Assembly: GCA_947375105.1 (NCBI GenBank)
Contig: CANCET010000001.1
Span: 1 to 64,000, forward strand
DNA: 64,000 nucleotides
Direction of reading: 5' to 3'
Origin: Sphingomonadaceae bacterium
GTDB lineage: Bacteria; Pseudomonadota; Alphaproteobacteria; Sphingomonadales; Sphingomonadaceae
Shown here: positions 11,148-21,375 of the stretch, in pieces
Numbering within the stretch: position 1 is the first letter of the stretch
How the letters are laid out: every line of letters begins with the position of its first letter
The notes under the pieces: model-generated
What the model was told of the DNA's origin: nothing
Seen by the model: only the letters and a program-made list of their open reading frames with translations
Databases searched by the model: none
Program-made: the position numbers and the translations under genes

Positions 11148-11265
11148 GTGGCCTGCAGGCAGGTTTTCCGTCCAGATCAGCGGGTTGGTTTCGTTAACCT
11201 TCTTACAATGCGCTTGCGCTAGATACTTAGTTCGAACTGGCCGTTGTGCTGAAGGGGATGACAAG

Positions 11266-13470
11266 GTGGTGCTGCGCAAAGCACGCGAGGTGTTTGGCAA
11301 GGGGGCGGTTGCTGCTCCGCCACCCCGCACGTCCGAAAGCGAAGCGGCCGCTCTCTGCCATACCTACGAAGATCTTGGCCTCGGCTTCTTCTGGTCGACT
11401 GATACCGACGGCAACGTCACGTACCTTTCACCCCGCGCCGATGCGCTACTGGTGGAAGAAGGCACAGCGGTGGGCCAAAGCTTCCTCGAACTCTTCCTCA
11501 AAGCTGGCAACGAAAGCGAAGGCGAACGCACCCTGCCCTTCGCATTTGCGCGCAAAGGCCGGTTCGAGAAAATCACCGTGCGCAGCGAACGCGCCGATGG
11601 CGAGACGCTGTGGTGGGCCATCTCCGGCGAGCCATTCACGCTGCGAGGTGAGTTCGCCGGGTTTCGCGGTCATTGCGAGGATATCACAGGTGAGCGGCGC
11701 TCGGCCGAGGAAAGCTCGCACATGGCGATGCACGATGCGCTCACCGGCTTGCTCAACCGTCGCCGAATGTCGCAGTTGCTCGAACGCACGCTGACGCTCA
11801 GCTCGCAGCAGCGCAGCCCTTGCGCGATCATGCTGATCGACCTCGATCGCTTCAAGCAAGTCAACGATACGCTGGGCCACGCAGCCGGCGATGCCTTGCT
11901 CAAGCAGGTGGCCGCGCGCCTGGTCCGCGTCGTGGGTGACAAGGAAAAGGTCAGCCGTCTTGGCGGCGACGAATTCCAGGTCATTATGCCGGGGATCGAA
12001 GACCGCGGCGTGCTGGGCGATATCGCCACCAGCATCATCACCAGCATTTCGCAGCCCTACACCATCGATGGCAGTCGGTGCCTCATCGGCGCATCGGTGG
12101 GCGTCGCGGTGTCGCCGTTTGATGGCGATGACAGCGACAGCCTCGTGCGCAACGCCGATCTTGCGCTCTACGCCGCCAAGGGTGGTGGACGCGGACGCTT
12201 TCGCTTCTTCAGTGCCGACTTGCTCAAGGCTGCGGCAGATCGCCGCCTTCTCGAGGAAGACCTCCACGATGCGTTGCAAAGGGACGAACTGGAGATTCAC
12301 TACCAGCCGGTGGTGCGTGCGGTGGACAACCATGTCGTCGGTGTCGAGGCGCTGGTGCGCTGGAATCATCCTGAACATGGCCAGGTCAGCCCGGCCCGGT
12401 TCATCCCGATTGCCGAGGAATCGAACCTCATCAAGGGCATCGGCGAATGGGTGCTGCGCCGCGCCTGCGCGGAAGCCGTGGCCTGGCCCGGCGGCCTGCG
12501 CGTCGCAGTCAATGTTTCCCCGGTGCAATTCGCGGATGATGGCTTCCCGGCGCTTGTCGCCAGCGCGCTCGCCAATTCGGGGCTAGATCCCGAACTGCTC
12601 GAACTGGAAATCACCGAAAGCGTGTTCCTGCAGGAAGGCGGCGCCACCAACGACCGGTTCAAGGCCCTGAAAGGCCTCGGCGTTCGGCTTGCGCTCGATG
12701 ATTTCGGCACCGGCTATTCCTCGCTCGGCTATCTGAAGACTGCGCCGTTCGACAAGATCAAGATCGATCAGTCGTTCGTGCGCGGGGCTACCGAAGAAGG
12801 ATCGCGCAACCGCGCGATCATCGCCGCCATCGTGGCGCTTGCACAGGCGCTGGAGATGGACACCACGGCCGAAGGCGTCGAAAGCTTCGACCAGTTTGAC
12901 CTGATGAAGAGCCTCAACGTCACGCTCGTACAGGGCTACATCTACAGCAAGCCGATCCCCAACGATGAGTTCGTGCAGAAGCTCAACGAGGGTAACTGGA
13001 TCATCGAACCGTCCGGCCCCGCGTTCCAGCGGCATGATCGGCAAGCCATGTTCCGCCGCATCGGCGCGATCCACGATAATCACTACTACCCTGTCGTGCT
13101 GCGCAATCTGTCGGTCTCTGGCGCACTGATCGAAGGCCTTGTCGACGTGCCGGTAGGCTCGGAATTCGTGATCGATCTGGGCGAGGGGCAGCTTGCCGTT
13201 GCCCGCGTGCGCCGTTCACGCAAGCGCCAGCAGGGCCTCGAATTCGAACAGGCGCTGGTGCCCGATGGCAACGGGGGCCTGTGCACCCGCCATCGTGCTT
13301 CGCCGTATCAACTGGCTGCCGCTGGCCTGCCGCAGAGCCCCAAGGGCGACGGTGTCCAGCCGATCGGCCCGCACCTCATCGGCGGGGGCGAGGACGGCAA
13401 GGCATCGATGCCCGCGTTCGCCATGGCGAGCGACTGGAAGGGCGCGGTCCTGCGGGCTGAAACCGGCTGA
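11266..13470 (+). CDS. PAS-GGDEF-EAL-PilZ c-di-GMP signalling protein
   Basis: SRLGGDEFQV (GGDEF), GVEALVRWNHPEHGQVSP / LALDDFGTGYSSLGYLK (EAL), C-terminal PilZ-like RxxxR...NLSVSGALIEG region. GTG start assumed. Confidence 0.9.
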   Translation: MVLRKAREVFGKGAVAAPPPRTSESEAAALCHTYEDLGLGFFWSTDTDGNVTYLSPRADALLVEEGTAVGQSFLELFLKAGNESEGERTLPFAFARKGRFEKITVRSERADGETLWWAISGEPFTLRGEFAGFRGHCEDITGERRSAEESSHMAMHDALTGLLNRRRMSQLLERTLTLSSQQRSPCAIMLIDLDRFKQVNDTLGHAAGDALLKQVAARLVRVVGDKEKVSRLGGDEFQVIMPGIEDRGVLGDIATSIITSISQPYTIDGSRCLIGASVGVAVSPFDGDDSDSLVRNADLALYAAKGGGRGRFRFFSADLLKAAADRRLLEEDLHDALQRDELEIHYQPVVRAVDNHVVGVEALVRWNHPEHGQVSPARFIPIAEESNLIKGIGEWVLRRACAEAVAWPGGLRVAVNVSPVQFADDGFPALVASALANSGLDPELLELEITESVFLQEGGATNDRFKALKGLGVRLALDDFGTGYSSLGYLKTAPFDKIKIDQSFVRGATEEGSRNRAIIAAIVALAQALEMDTTAEGVESFDQFDLMKSLNVTLVQGYIYSKPIPNDEFVQKLNEGNWIIEPSGPAFQRHDRQAMFRRIGAIHDNHYYPVVLRNLSVSGALIEGLVDVPVGSEFVIDLGEGQLAVARVRRSRKRQQGLEFEQALVPDGNGGLCTRHRASPYQLAAAGLPQSPKGDGVQPIGPHLIGGGEDGKASMPAFAMASDWKGAVLRAETG

Positions 13471-13532
13471 GGCACAGCTGCCCGCGCGAGACGGTTTCCA
13501 TGGCGAGGCAAGCCCGCTAAGGCCCGGTCGTT

Positions 13533-14684
13533 ATGCCTGAAACGCCCTCCGAAACAGCCGCTGGCCAGCGCGGCCTCGTTCGTCCCGTGCCCAAGCCGTG
13601 GATCGCGGCGATCCATCCCTATGTGCCCGGCAAGTCCACCGGCGCGGATGGGCAGGTGCTGATCAAGCTCTCGGCCAACGAGAATCCGCTCGGCACCAGT
13701 GCGCAAGCGCGCGCGGCTCGCCTTGGCGATGGCCAGGGCGCGGGCGATCCGGCGCGCTATCCCGATCCAGAAAGCCATGCGCTGCGCGGCGCGCTCGGTG
13801 CGCTTCACGGCATCGATCCCGCGCGGATCGTCATGGGTACCGGCTCGGACGAATTGCTTCATCTTGCGGCGCAGGCCTTTGCCGGCCCGGGCGACGAGGT
13901 GCTTTACCAGCGCTACGGTTTCGCGGTCTACGAGATCGCGGCCCGCCGCTGCGGGGCCGAGCCGGTCGAGGCGCCGGACCGCGACTATGCCGCCGATGTC
14001 GATGTGCTGCTTGGCTGCGTGACGCCGCGCACGCGTGTGGTGTTTCTGGCCAATCCGAACAATCCCACCGGCAGCTATCTGCCGCGTGCCGAACTCGCCC
14101 GGCTCCACGCCGCGCTTCCGGCGGACGTGCTGCTCGTCGTCGATCAGGCCTATGCCGAATATCTCGACACCGCTGCGGAAGACGGCGCTCTCGCGCTGGC
14201 CGCCACGGCGGAGAACGTGCTCGTCACCCGCACCTTTTCGAAGATCTACGGCCTTGCGGGTGAACGCGTCGGTTGGGCGACGGGCGCACCGCATCTCGTC
14301 GATATGCTCAACCGCATCCGGGGCCCGTTCAACGTGACGCTGACCGCGCAGGCCGCGGCGCTTGCCGCGCTGGGCGACCAGGCTTTTGTCGAGGCTTCGC
14401 GCATCCATAACCGCACCGAGCGCGCGCGCTTCGTCGCCGCGCTCGAGGCGCTCGGCAATCACGGCCTGCGCCCGCTGCCGAGCGAGGCGAACTTCGTGCT
14501 GATCGAGTTCTCCGGCGCGCTGACGGCGGAAGCGGCCTACAAGGGCCTGATGGATCACGGCTTCATCACCCGCTGGCTGCCGGGGCAGGGGCTGCCCCGC
14601 TGCCTGCGCATCACGATCGGCACCGCCGCCGAAATGGACCGCGTTGCAGCCGTGCTGCGCGGCCTTGCCGAGGGTGCCCGATGA
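13533..14684 (+). CDS. hisC: Histidinol-phosphate aminotransferase
   Basis: [12 protein letters not shown]...[10 protein letters not shown]...[19 protein letters not shown]-binding motif. Confidence 0.93.
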   Translation: MPETPSETAAGQRGLVRPVPKPWIAAIHPYVPGKSTGADGQVLIKLSANENPLGTSAQARAARLGDGQGAGDPARYPDPESHALRGALGALHGIDPARIVMGTGSDELLHLAAQAFAGPGDEVLYQRYGFAVYEIAARRCGAEPVEAPDRDYAADVDVLLGCVTPRTRVVFLANPNNPTGSYLPRAELARLHAALPADVLLVVDQAYAEYLDTAAEDGALALAATAENVLVTRTFSKIYGLAGERVGWATGAPHLVDMLNRIRGPFNVTLTAQAAALAALGDQAFVEASRIHNRTERARFVAALEALGNHGLRPLPSEANFVLIEFSGALTAEAAYKGLMDHGFITRWLPGQGLPRCLRITIGTAAEMDRVAAVLRGLAEGAR

Positions 14685-15637
14685 GCGTTCCAGTTACCGG
14701 GCCAGCGAGCGTTCCAGTGAGCGGGCCGGCGCCTTTCGCGCGCATCGCGATCATCGGGCTTGGCCTGCTTGGCGGCTCGGTTTCCCGCGCTGTGCGCGCG
14801 CATTTGCCCGGTGTGCTGACAACGGGCTTCGACGCTGATCCTGCCGTGCGCGCCCGCGCCCGTGAAATCGCGCTGGCGGATGTCATCGCCGACACGGCCG
14901 GTGAAGCGGTGGCCGAGGCGGATCTGGTCGTGCTTTGCGTGCCGGTGGGTGCCATGGCGGCTGCCGGCGGCGCCATTGCCGCGCACCTTGCGCCCGGCGT
15001 GATCGTGACCGACGTAGGTTCCAGCAAAGCCAGTGTCGCGAAGGCCCTGGCCGAGGCGCTGCCGGGCGTTGCGGTGATTCCCTCGCATCCTGTCGCCGGC
15101 ACCGAACAGAGCGGCCCTGACGCGGGCTTTGCCGCGCTGTTCCACAATCGCTGGTGCATCGTCACCCCGCCTGCATTGGCGGATGCAGCGGAAGTGGCGC
15201 GTGTCGCGGCATTCTGGGAGGCCCTCGGCGCGCGGGTCGAGGTGATGGACGCCGAGCACCATGACCGCGTGCTCGCCGTCACCAGTCACCTGCCGCACCT
15301 TATTGCCTACACCATCGTCGGCACTGCTTCCGATCTGGAGGAAGTGACCCAGAGCGAGGTGATCAAGTATTCGGCCGGCGGTTTCCGCGATTTCACCCGC
15401 ATCGCCGCGTCCGATCCGACGATGTGGCGCGACGTGTTCCTAAGCAACCGCGATGCCGTGCTCGAAATGCTCCAGCGCTTCAGCGAGGATCTGACCGAGC
15501 TGCAGAAGGCTATCCGCAAGGGGGACGGTGAAACGCTGTTCGACACCTTCACCCGCACCCGCGCGATTCGCCGCTCGATCATCGAAATGGGCCAGGACGA
15601 TGCGCGGCCCGACTTCGGCCGCAATCATTCAGACTAG
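14681..15637 (+). CDS. tyrA: Prephenate/arogenate (cyclohexadienyl) dehydrogenase
   Basis: [55 protein letters not shown] overlap with hisC. Confidence 0.92.
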   Translation: MSVPVTGPASVPVSGPAPFARIAIIGLGLLGGSVSRAVRAHLPGVLTTGFDADPAVRARAREIALADVIADTAGEAVAEADLVVLCVPVGAMAAAGGAIAAHLAPGVIVTDVGSSKASVAKALAEALPGVAVIPSHPVAGTEQSGPDAGFAALFHNRWCIVTPPALADAAEVARVAAFWEALGARVEVMDAEHHDRVLAVTSHLPHLIAYTIVGTASDLEEVTQSEVIKYSAGGFRDFTRIAASDPTMWRDVFLSNRDAVLEMLQRFSEDLTELQKAIRKGDGETLFDTFTRTRAIRRSIIEMGQDDARPDFGRNHSD

Positions 15638-15740
15638 AGCAGATTCGGATCCGATTGGAGCGGACCGGCTGCTCTAGGCATTTGTTTTACCGCGTTTTCC
15701 GAGCCAGCAGGTGATTCCATCTGCTTCGAAAACGCTCTAG
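15634..15740. repeat. 107-bp double-palindrome intergenic repeat, copy 2
   Basis: Same length and organisation as 7967..8073; begins at the tyrA TAG stop and ends at the NRAMP TAG stop on the opposite strand. Confidence 0.88.
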
Positions 15741-17023
15741 CTCAGCAGGAACATCGCCGAGACAAGGATCATCACCGCCGTCGCGGCCCAGCCGCCGATC
15801 TTGAGCAGCGGCGGCAGGGTCAGCCGGCCCATGACCTTGGGATTGCTCGCGGCCAGCATCGTCATCACCATCAGCGGCGGGGCGAGCAGGCCGTTGATCA
15901 CCGCGGTCCAGTAAAGCGCCTGCATCGGATCGATGCCGATGAGGTTGAGCGCGACGCCGCCCAGCACCGCCACCACGATCGCGCAGTAGAACGCCTTGGC
16001 TTCATGCGGCTTGTGGTCCAGCCCCTCGGCCCAGCCGAACGTCTCCGAAAGCGCGTACGCCGCTGATCCCGCAAGCACTGGCACTGCCAGCAGGCCGATC
16101 CCGATGATGCCCACCGCGAAGAGCAGGAAGCTGAGATCGCCCGCAATCGGCCGCAATGCGCTGGCGGCAGCATCGGCGGAGGCGACGGTATTGATCCCAT
16201 GCGCGTGGAGCGTCGCCGCCGTGGCGATCACGATGAACAACGCGGTCACGCTCGTCACGCCCATGCCCACCAGCGTATCGGTCCGCATCCGGTTGAGCCC
16301 CGGCGCGGCAGCGCGCGGGAACACGCCCAGCGGATGCTTGTGCAGCCGGTGTTGCTCTTCCACTTCCTGCCCGGCCTGCCAGAAGAACAGGTAGGGGCTG
16401 ATCGTCGTGCCCAGCGCGGCAATCACGGCCATCGCGGTCTGCCGGTCGAAACTCAGTTCGGGCACGAGCACGCCGCGGAGCACCTCGCGCGGTGAAATCT
16501 CGGCCACGAACGGCACGAGGATATAGGCCAGCAGCGAAAGCGCCGACCACTTGAGGATCCGGGTATAGCGCGCATAGCTCACGAAGATTTCGAGCAGCAC
16601 CGAAATGCCGCCAAACAGCGCGACGTAGAGCATCGTCGGCCCGGGCAGCAGCAGGTTGAGCGCCGCCGCCATGGCGCCAAGGTCGGAGCCGAGGTTGATT
16701 GTGTTCGCCACCAGCAGCAGCGTGACGGCCAGCCACAGCACCGGACGCGGATAATGGCGCTTGAGGTTATGCGCGATGCCATGCCCGGTCACCGCGCCGA
16801 TCCGCGCGCAGATCAGCTGGGTCGCAACCAGCAGCGGATAGCTGAACACCATGATCCACGCGAGGCTGAAGCCGAACTGCGCGCCGACCTGGCTGTAGGT
16901 GCCGATCCCGCTTGGATCGTCATCCGCCGCTCCGGTAATCAGCCCCGGGCCCAGCACTTCACTCCAGCCGCGCGCATCGGCCTCGGTATGCCGCTCATCG
17001 ATGCGGACATCTTCGACGCTCAT
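15737..17023 (-). CDS. NRAMP family divalent metal transporter
   Basis: LGPGLITGAADDDPSGIGTYSQVGAQFGF (DPSG motif) and multiple hydrophobic segments. Confidence 0.9.
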   Translation of the reverse strand: MSVEDVRIDERHTEADARGWSEVLGPGLITGAADDDPSGIGTYSQVGAQFGFSLAWIMVFSYPLLVATQLICARIGAVTGHGIAHNLKRHYPRPVLWLAVTLLLVANTINLGSDLGAMAAALNLLLPGPTMLYVALFGGISVLLEIFVSYARYTRILKWSALSLLAYILVPFVAEISPREVLRGVLVPELSFDRQTAMAVIAALGTTISPYLFFWQAGQEVEEQHRLHKHPLGVFPRAAAPGLNRMRTDTLVGMGVTSVTALFIVIATAATLHAHGINTVASADAAASALRPIAGDLSFLLFAVGIIGIGLLAVPVLAGSAAYALSETFGWAEGLDHKPHEAKAFYCAIVVAVLGGVALNLIGIDPMQALYWTAVINGLLAPPLMVMTMLAASNPKVMGRLTLPPLLKIGGWAATAVMILVSAMFLLS

Positions 17024-17754
17024 GAATTGAGCACGTTGATGGCTGCATGGACCCGCGCTTCGATCTCGCTACGCGGCAGGCCCGGCGGGATCTCCTCGCC
17101 AAAGCGGTAGCGGATCGTTCCCGCCTGCTTCCACCGCGGCTTGTAGAGCGGCCCGCTGTTCACCGCGACTGGTATGACCGGCAGTCCCAGCATCTTGTAG
17201 AGCCCTGCAAAGCCCGCCTGCAATGCGGGCCGCGTGCCATGCGCCACGCGGGTGCCTTCCGGAAAAATGATCAGGGGCCGTCCGTCTGCAGTCCACCGCT
17301 TCGCTTCGGCGAGCATGGTGCGCAGCGCGCTTGCGCCACGCGCACGATCAACTGCGATCAGCCCATACCGCGTGCCGATCGTGCCCCACAGCGGGATGCG
17401 CAGCAGCTGCTCCTTCGCAAAGACCACGGGCAGGGGATAGAGGTGCGGCAGATCAATCGCCTCGAAATAGGATTCGTGCTTGATCGCATAGAGTACACCC
17501 GCACGTGGCATGAAATCGCCGGTGTCGACCGTGATGCCCAGCAAAGTACGCGCGCAAGTGCGGTGCCAGGTCGACCACGCCCGCACGATGCGCTGAAACC
17601 GTTTGAGCCCGAATGGAATGGCGCAGACGGCGATCATGACCATCAGCACCGACCCGCCATAGAACGCGCCGTAGAACGCGAGGCCGCGCAGCACTTCGAG
17701 GGCGCGCGGGCCATCTTGGCGGGCGGGATCAGGCGGCACTGCGATGTCCGACAC
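17020..17754 (-). CDS. 1-acyl-sn-glycerol-3-phosphate acyltransferase (PlsC-like)
   Basis: AIKHESYFEAIDLPHL (HX4D-like), IIFPEGTRVAHG, GLPVIPVAVNSG. GTG start inferred. Confidence 0.85.
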   Translation of the reverse strand: MSDIAVPPDPARQDGPRALEVLRGLAFYGAFYGGSVLMVMIAVCAIPFGLKRFQRIVRAWSTWHRTCARTLLGITVDTGDFMPRAGVLYAIKHESYFEAIDLPHLYPLPVVFAKEQLLRIPLWGTIGTRYGLIAVDRARGASALRTMLAEAKRWTADGRPLIIFPEGTRVAHGTRPALQAGFAGLYKMLGLPVIPVAVNSGPLYKPRWKQAGTIRYRFGEEIPPGLPRSEIEARVHAAINVLNS

Positions 17755-17762
17755 GCCGGGCC

Positions 17763-18320
17763 CTACCACCCCGCAAGCCAGGCAAGCATGCGCGCGATCA
17801 GCTTGTTGTATTCGATGAACAGCGTTTTCATGCTCGGGCGCGAGGGCACCGCATCTGGCAGGATTTCGATCCCTCGCGGCGCCGCCATCGCGAGATCGAA
17901 CTGCGCGCGCCGCATGTGCCAATCGGTCGTGACGAGGCGCACCGAAGTGAGATGCTCCGCCGCGATCCAGCGGGCCGCTTCCAGCCCGTTGGAGCGGGTA
18001 TCCACGGATTCGAAGCCCAGCGTCACGCAGCACGCCAGCAGTTCAGGCGATACATCGTATTCGGCGGCAAACTCGGCCGGTGTCACTTCGCTGGCGACGC
18101 CGGCAATCAGCACCTTGCGTGCCAGACCGGCGCGCACCACGTCGATAGCGCGCGGGATACGCCCGCCTGCACCGGTCAGTGCGATCACGCCGTCGGTCTT
18201 CTGCGCACCTGCCGGGCGCGGCAGGGCCAGCGCGAACCACAGGAAGCCCAGCACCCAGGCGAGGAGCACGGCGGCGCCAATGCGGCGCATCAGGCCAGGC
18301 GGTTTGCGCAGCCGCGCCAT
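17763..18320 (-). CDS. YdcF/SanA family (DUF218) protein
   Basis: DGVIALTGAGGRIPRAIDVVRAG...VRLVTTDWHMRRAQFDL with one N-terminal TM. Confidence 0.75.
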   Translation of the reverse strand: MARLRKPPGLMRRIGAAVLLAWVLGFLWFALALPRPAGAQKTDGVIALTGAGGRIPRAIDVVRAGLARKVLIAGVASEVTPAEFAAEYDVSPELLACCVTLGFESVDTRSNGLEAARWIAAEHLTSVRLVTTDWHMRRAQFDLAMAAPRGIEILPDAVPSRPSMKTLFIEYNKLIARMLAWLAGW

Positions 18321-18321
18321 A

Positions 18322-19248
18322 TCAAAGCATCCGCCGCAAGGCAGCCAGCACCGTCAGCCGCGCGGTGATGACAGCCAGTGCAACGCCGGCCAGCGGTATG
18401 GCCGCAATCGCGATCCAGTCCTGCCAGAGCAGCACCGCGCCGCCGACCATGCCCGAGCCGAGCCCCGCAAACTGGCGCGAGAGCACGGCAATGGTGACGA
18501 TACCAAGCAGCAGGCCGGCCAACCCGCCGGCCGCCGCGTCGAATGCCATCGAACGCTGGAAGACCCGGGCGATCTGCCGATCCGTGCCGCCCAGCATATG
18601 CACGACCTCGATCGTTTCGCGGTGATTGCCCAGCGCGTTGCGCGAAGCGAGCAATACCGCCGCAATCGTTGCGGCCGCCAGCAGCGCGATCAGGCCTCCC
18701 GCCAGCCACTGCAACGTGCCGATCGCGGCAAACACCGGGGCCAGCCAGCCGGCCTGCGCATCGACCCGCGCCGAGGGGGCCGCCCGCACCACAAGGGCGC
18801 GCAAGTGCGCGATCCGCGCTGCCGTTGCCGCGCCGTTCAGCCGCACGTCGATCAGCGCGGGGATGGGCAGTGCCTCGACATCGTCGCCCGGCCGCGTGCC
18901 GAGCCACGGCTCGACGAGCGTATTGAGTTCTTCCTGCGCCACTTGCCGCACATCCGCCACATCGGGCGCCGTGCGCAGTGCAGCGAGCACCGCGTCCGAT
19001 TGCCGCAGCCGCTCGGCCGGGGCAGCGGTCACGATCTGCACGGTCACGCCGCCTTCGAGATCGGCGCTGGCGGCGCGCGCGGCATTGCGGAGCGCGAGGC
19101 CGCTGGCGGCGGCGACCACCGTCAACGAGATCATGATCGCGATGACCCAGGGCATCGGTCCCGCAAGCTGCGATTCAGGGAGCAGGCGCGGATCGCTTTT
19201 TGCGGCCGTGCCGCGCCAGCGATCGAGCAGGGAAGAGAGCAAACTCAC
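18322..19248 (-). CDS. ftsX: Cell division protein FtsX
   Basis: Four-TM permease with NHRETIEVVHMLGGTDRQIARVFQ; adjacent to ftsE. GTG start inferred. Confidence 0.87.
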   Translation of the reverse strand: MSLLSSLLDRWRGTAAKSDPRLLPESQLAGPMPWVIAIMISLTVVAAASGLALRNAARAASADLEGGVTVQIVTAAPAERLRQSDAVLAALRTAPDVADVRQVAQEELNTLVEPWLGTRPGDDVEALPIPALIDVRLNGAATAARIAHLRALVVRAAPSARVDAQAGWLAPVFAAIGTLQWLAGGLIALLAAATIAAVLLASRNALGNHRETIEVVHMLGGTDRQIARVFQRSMAFDAAAGGLAGLLLGIVTIAVLSRQFAGLGSGMVGGAVLLWQDWIAIAAIPLAGVALAVITARLTVLAALRRML

Positions 19249-19259
19249 CGGTTTCGCCC

Positions 19260-20018
19260 TCAAAGCGGCGGCGGCGCGCCGCCGCCTGCCATGCCGGGGG
19301 TCATCACGGGGCGGCGCGGGGGGTAGCGCAGCGCACCAGTCGGATCGCTCAGTCGGCCCTTGTCGAGCCGCATGATCAGCGATTCCGGCACTTTGCGGAT
19401 CAGATGGACATCGTGGGTGGCCACCACCACCGTCGTTCCCAGCCGGTTCAGGCTTTCGAACAGGCGGAGCAGCTTGAGTGCCATCTCCGGATCGACGTTG
19501 CCGGTCGGCTCGTCGGCCACCAGCATGTCGGGCCGGGCGATCACCGCCCGCGCGATGGCGACGCGTTGCTGCTCCCCGCCTGAAAGCGTGGCCGGGCGGG
19601 CATGCTGGCGGTCGCCCAGCCCCACCCAATCGAGCATTTCAGCCACCGGCCGCGCAATATCCTTCTCGCTCACCCCGCCCACGCGCAGCGGCAGCGCCAC
19701 ATTGTCGAACGCGGAAAGGTGGCTCACCAGGCGGAAGTCCTGGAACACCACGCCGATGCGGCGGCGGAAGCCGGGGAGGCGTTCGCGCGGCAGGGTGATC
19801 GCATCGGTGCCGAACAGGCGGATCAGCCCGCGCGAAGGGCGCTGCGCGAGGTAGAGCAGCTTGAGCAGGCTGGTCTTGCCCGCCCCGCTCGCGCCGGTCA
19901 GGAAATAGAAGCAGCCCGGATAGAGCGTGAACGAGACATCGGCCAGGATCTCCTTGTCCGTTCCGTAGCGCAGCCCGACATTGTCGAACTGGACGATTTC
20001 GGCTTCAGGCTGGCTCAT
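19260..20018 (-). CDS. ftsE: Cell division ATP-binding protein FtsE
   Basis: Walker A GASGAGKTS, signature LSGGEQQRVAIARAV, Walker B MLVADEPTGNVD. Confidence 0.94.
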   Translation of the reverse strand: MSQPEAEIVQFDNVGLRYGTDKEILADVSFTLYPGCFYFLTGASGAGKTSLLKLLYLAQRPSRGLIRLFGTDAITLPRERLPGFRRRIGVVFQDFRLVSHLSAFDNVALPLRVGGVSEKDIARPVAEMLDWVGLGDRQHARPATLSGGEQQRVAIARAVIARPDMLVADEPTGNVDPEMALKLLRLFESLNRLGTTVVVATHDVHLIRKVPESLIMRLDKGRLSDPTGALRYPPRRPVMTPGMAGGGAPPPL

Positions 20019-20175
20019 GTCAGGCGTGGCGGTCCCGAGGTTGGTTGCGCGCGTGGGTCACGCGGTGCTTGAGAAGGCTATACGGCGCAATCGATGTGGA
20101 AAAAAGGGCGGGTGAGCACTTCTCCCCGCCTGCGCCTATTGTTTCCGTGTATCTGCCCATGCTTAACCCGGGCGC

Positions 20176-20982
20176 ATGATCATCGCGTGCCCCGCTTGCT
20201 CGACGCGCTACGTCGTCCCCGACAGCGCGATCGGTGTGGAGGGCCGCACCGTGCGCTGCGCCAAGTGCCGGCACAGCTGGTTCCAGCAGGGACCAGACCT
20301 TCCGGTGCGCGAAGTGCCGGTCGCAGCTCCCGCTTCTGCCGCCCCGCCTGCCATCATGCCTGCCCCCATGCCGAGTGCGGCTCCTGTCCCCGCAGCGGCT
20401 CCTGAACCCGAGGCTCATGTTTACGGGGCCGACGAGCCGGTCCCCGAACCGCCAGTGGTCCCGCGTCCGGTTGTCCGTCCGGCAGCGCGTTCGGCCGAAG
20501 AGACCTTCGACGAAACCGCATCGAGCTTCGAACACGAGCCGCCGTTCCGTCCCCGTCGCAACATGGCCAAGCTCTGGACCATGGCCGGGATCGGGTTTGC
20601 CGTGCTGGTCGCGGTGCTTGTCGCGCTTGCCGCGTGGCTCGGTGTGCCGAAGTGGCTCCCCGCCGCTCATGCCACCTTCGGCGCGGGCAATCCCGATCTT
20701 GTCCTGTCCTTCCCCTCTGAACGGCAGGACCGCCGGACACTGCCCAACGGCACCGAGTATTTCGGGGCCAGCGGCACGGTCAGCAATGTCGGCAAGCAGC
20801 CGCAGGATGTGCCGCCGATCCTGATTGTGCTGCGCGATGCCAAGGACAAGGTGGTCTATACTTGGGATGTCACGCCCCCGCGCGATATGCTGAAGCCGGG
20901 GGAGAGCGTGACGATCAACGAAGCCGTCACCGATGTTCCCAAGAGCGCCAAGGTCGCCGAAATCGGCTGGAAGCCCGAGTAA
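20176..20982 (+). CDS. Zinc-ribbon (MJ0042-type) domain protein with TM and DUF3426-like region
   Basis: MIIACPACSTRYVVPDSAIGVEGRTVRCAKCRHSW, one TM, C-terminal SGTVSNVGKQPQDVPPILIVLRD. Confidence 0.85.
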   Translation: MIIACPACSTRYVVPDSAIGVEGRTVRCAKCRHSWFQQGPDLPVREVPVAAPASAAPPAIMPAPMPSAAPVPAAAPEPEAHVYGADEPVPEPPVVPRPVVRPAARSAEETFDETASSFEHEPPFRPRRNMAKLWTMAGIGFAVLVAVLVALAAWLGVPKWLPAAHATFGAGNPDLVLSFPSERQDRRTLPNGTEYFGASGTVSNVGKQPQDVPPILIVLRDAKDKVVYTWDVTPPRDMLKPGESVTINEAVTDVPKSAKVAEIGWKPE

Positions 20983-21086
20983 AAAAACACCGCTTGGTTG
21001 TTGCGTGGTGCGGGGTCCTTTGCTAGGGGCCCGCCTCTACCCCGGCGGGGTGGCCTTTTCGACAAGGCCGGACCCCGTGACGATAT

Positions 21087-21173
21087 GCGGTCGTGGCGGA
21101 ATTGGTAGACGCGCAACGTTGAGGTCGTTGTGGGCGAAAGCCCGTGGAAGTTCGAGTCTTCTCGACCGCACCA
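21087..21173 (+). tRNA. tRNA-Leu (anticodon GAG)
   Basis: GCGGTCG...CGACCGC acceptor stem, long variable arm (TGGGCGAAAGCCCG), TTCGAGTC T-loop, TTGAGGT anticodon loop, encoded CCA. Confidence 0.95.
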
Positions 21174-21375
21174 GTCAGTCCTGCAATCCAAAAGATTTTC
21201 GCCTTCGGGCGCTCCCGGCGTTGCAACGATGCGGTTTGGCAAACGCGCGGCCTTTATCGTCAGGCACACGTGTGACGATGCGGCCAGTGCTGCCCGATCG
21301 GTCCCGCCCGACGGCCGGGGTAATCGCTTGAGCTTCTCCTAGAGACTTCCTACGCTCGCCAGGCGGGGGACAACG

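Noticed and set aside
17047-19326. 759-aa plus-strand ORF opposite plsC/ydcF/ftsX
   Set aside because: Rich in Arg/His/Gln with no motifs; overlaps three well-supported minus-strand genes.
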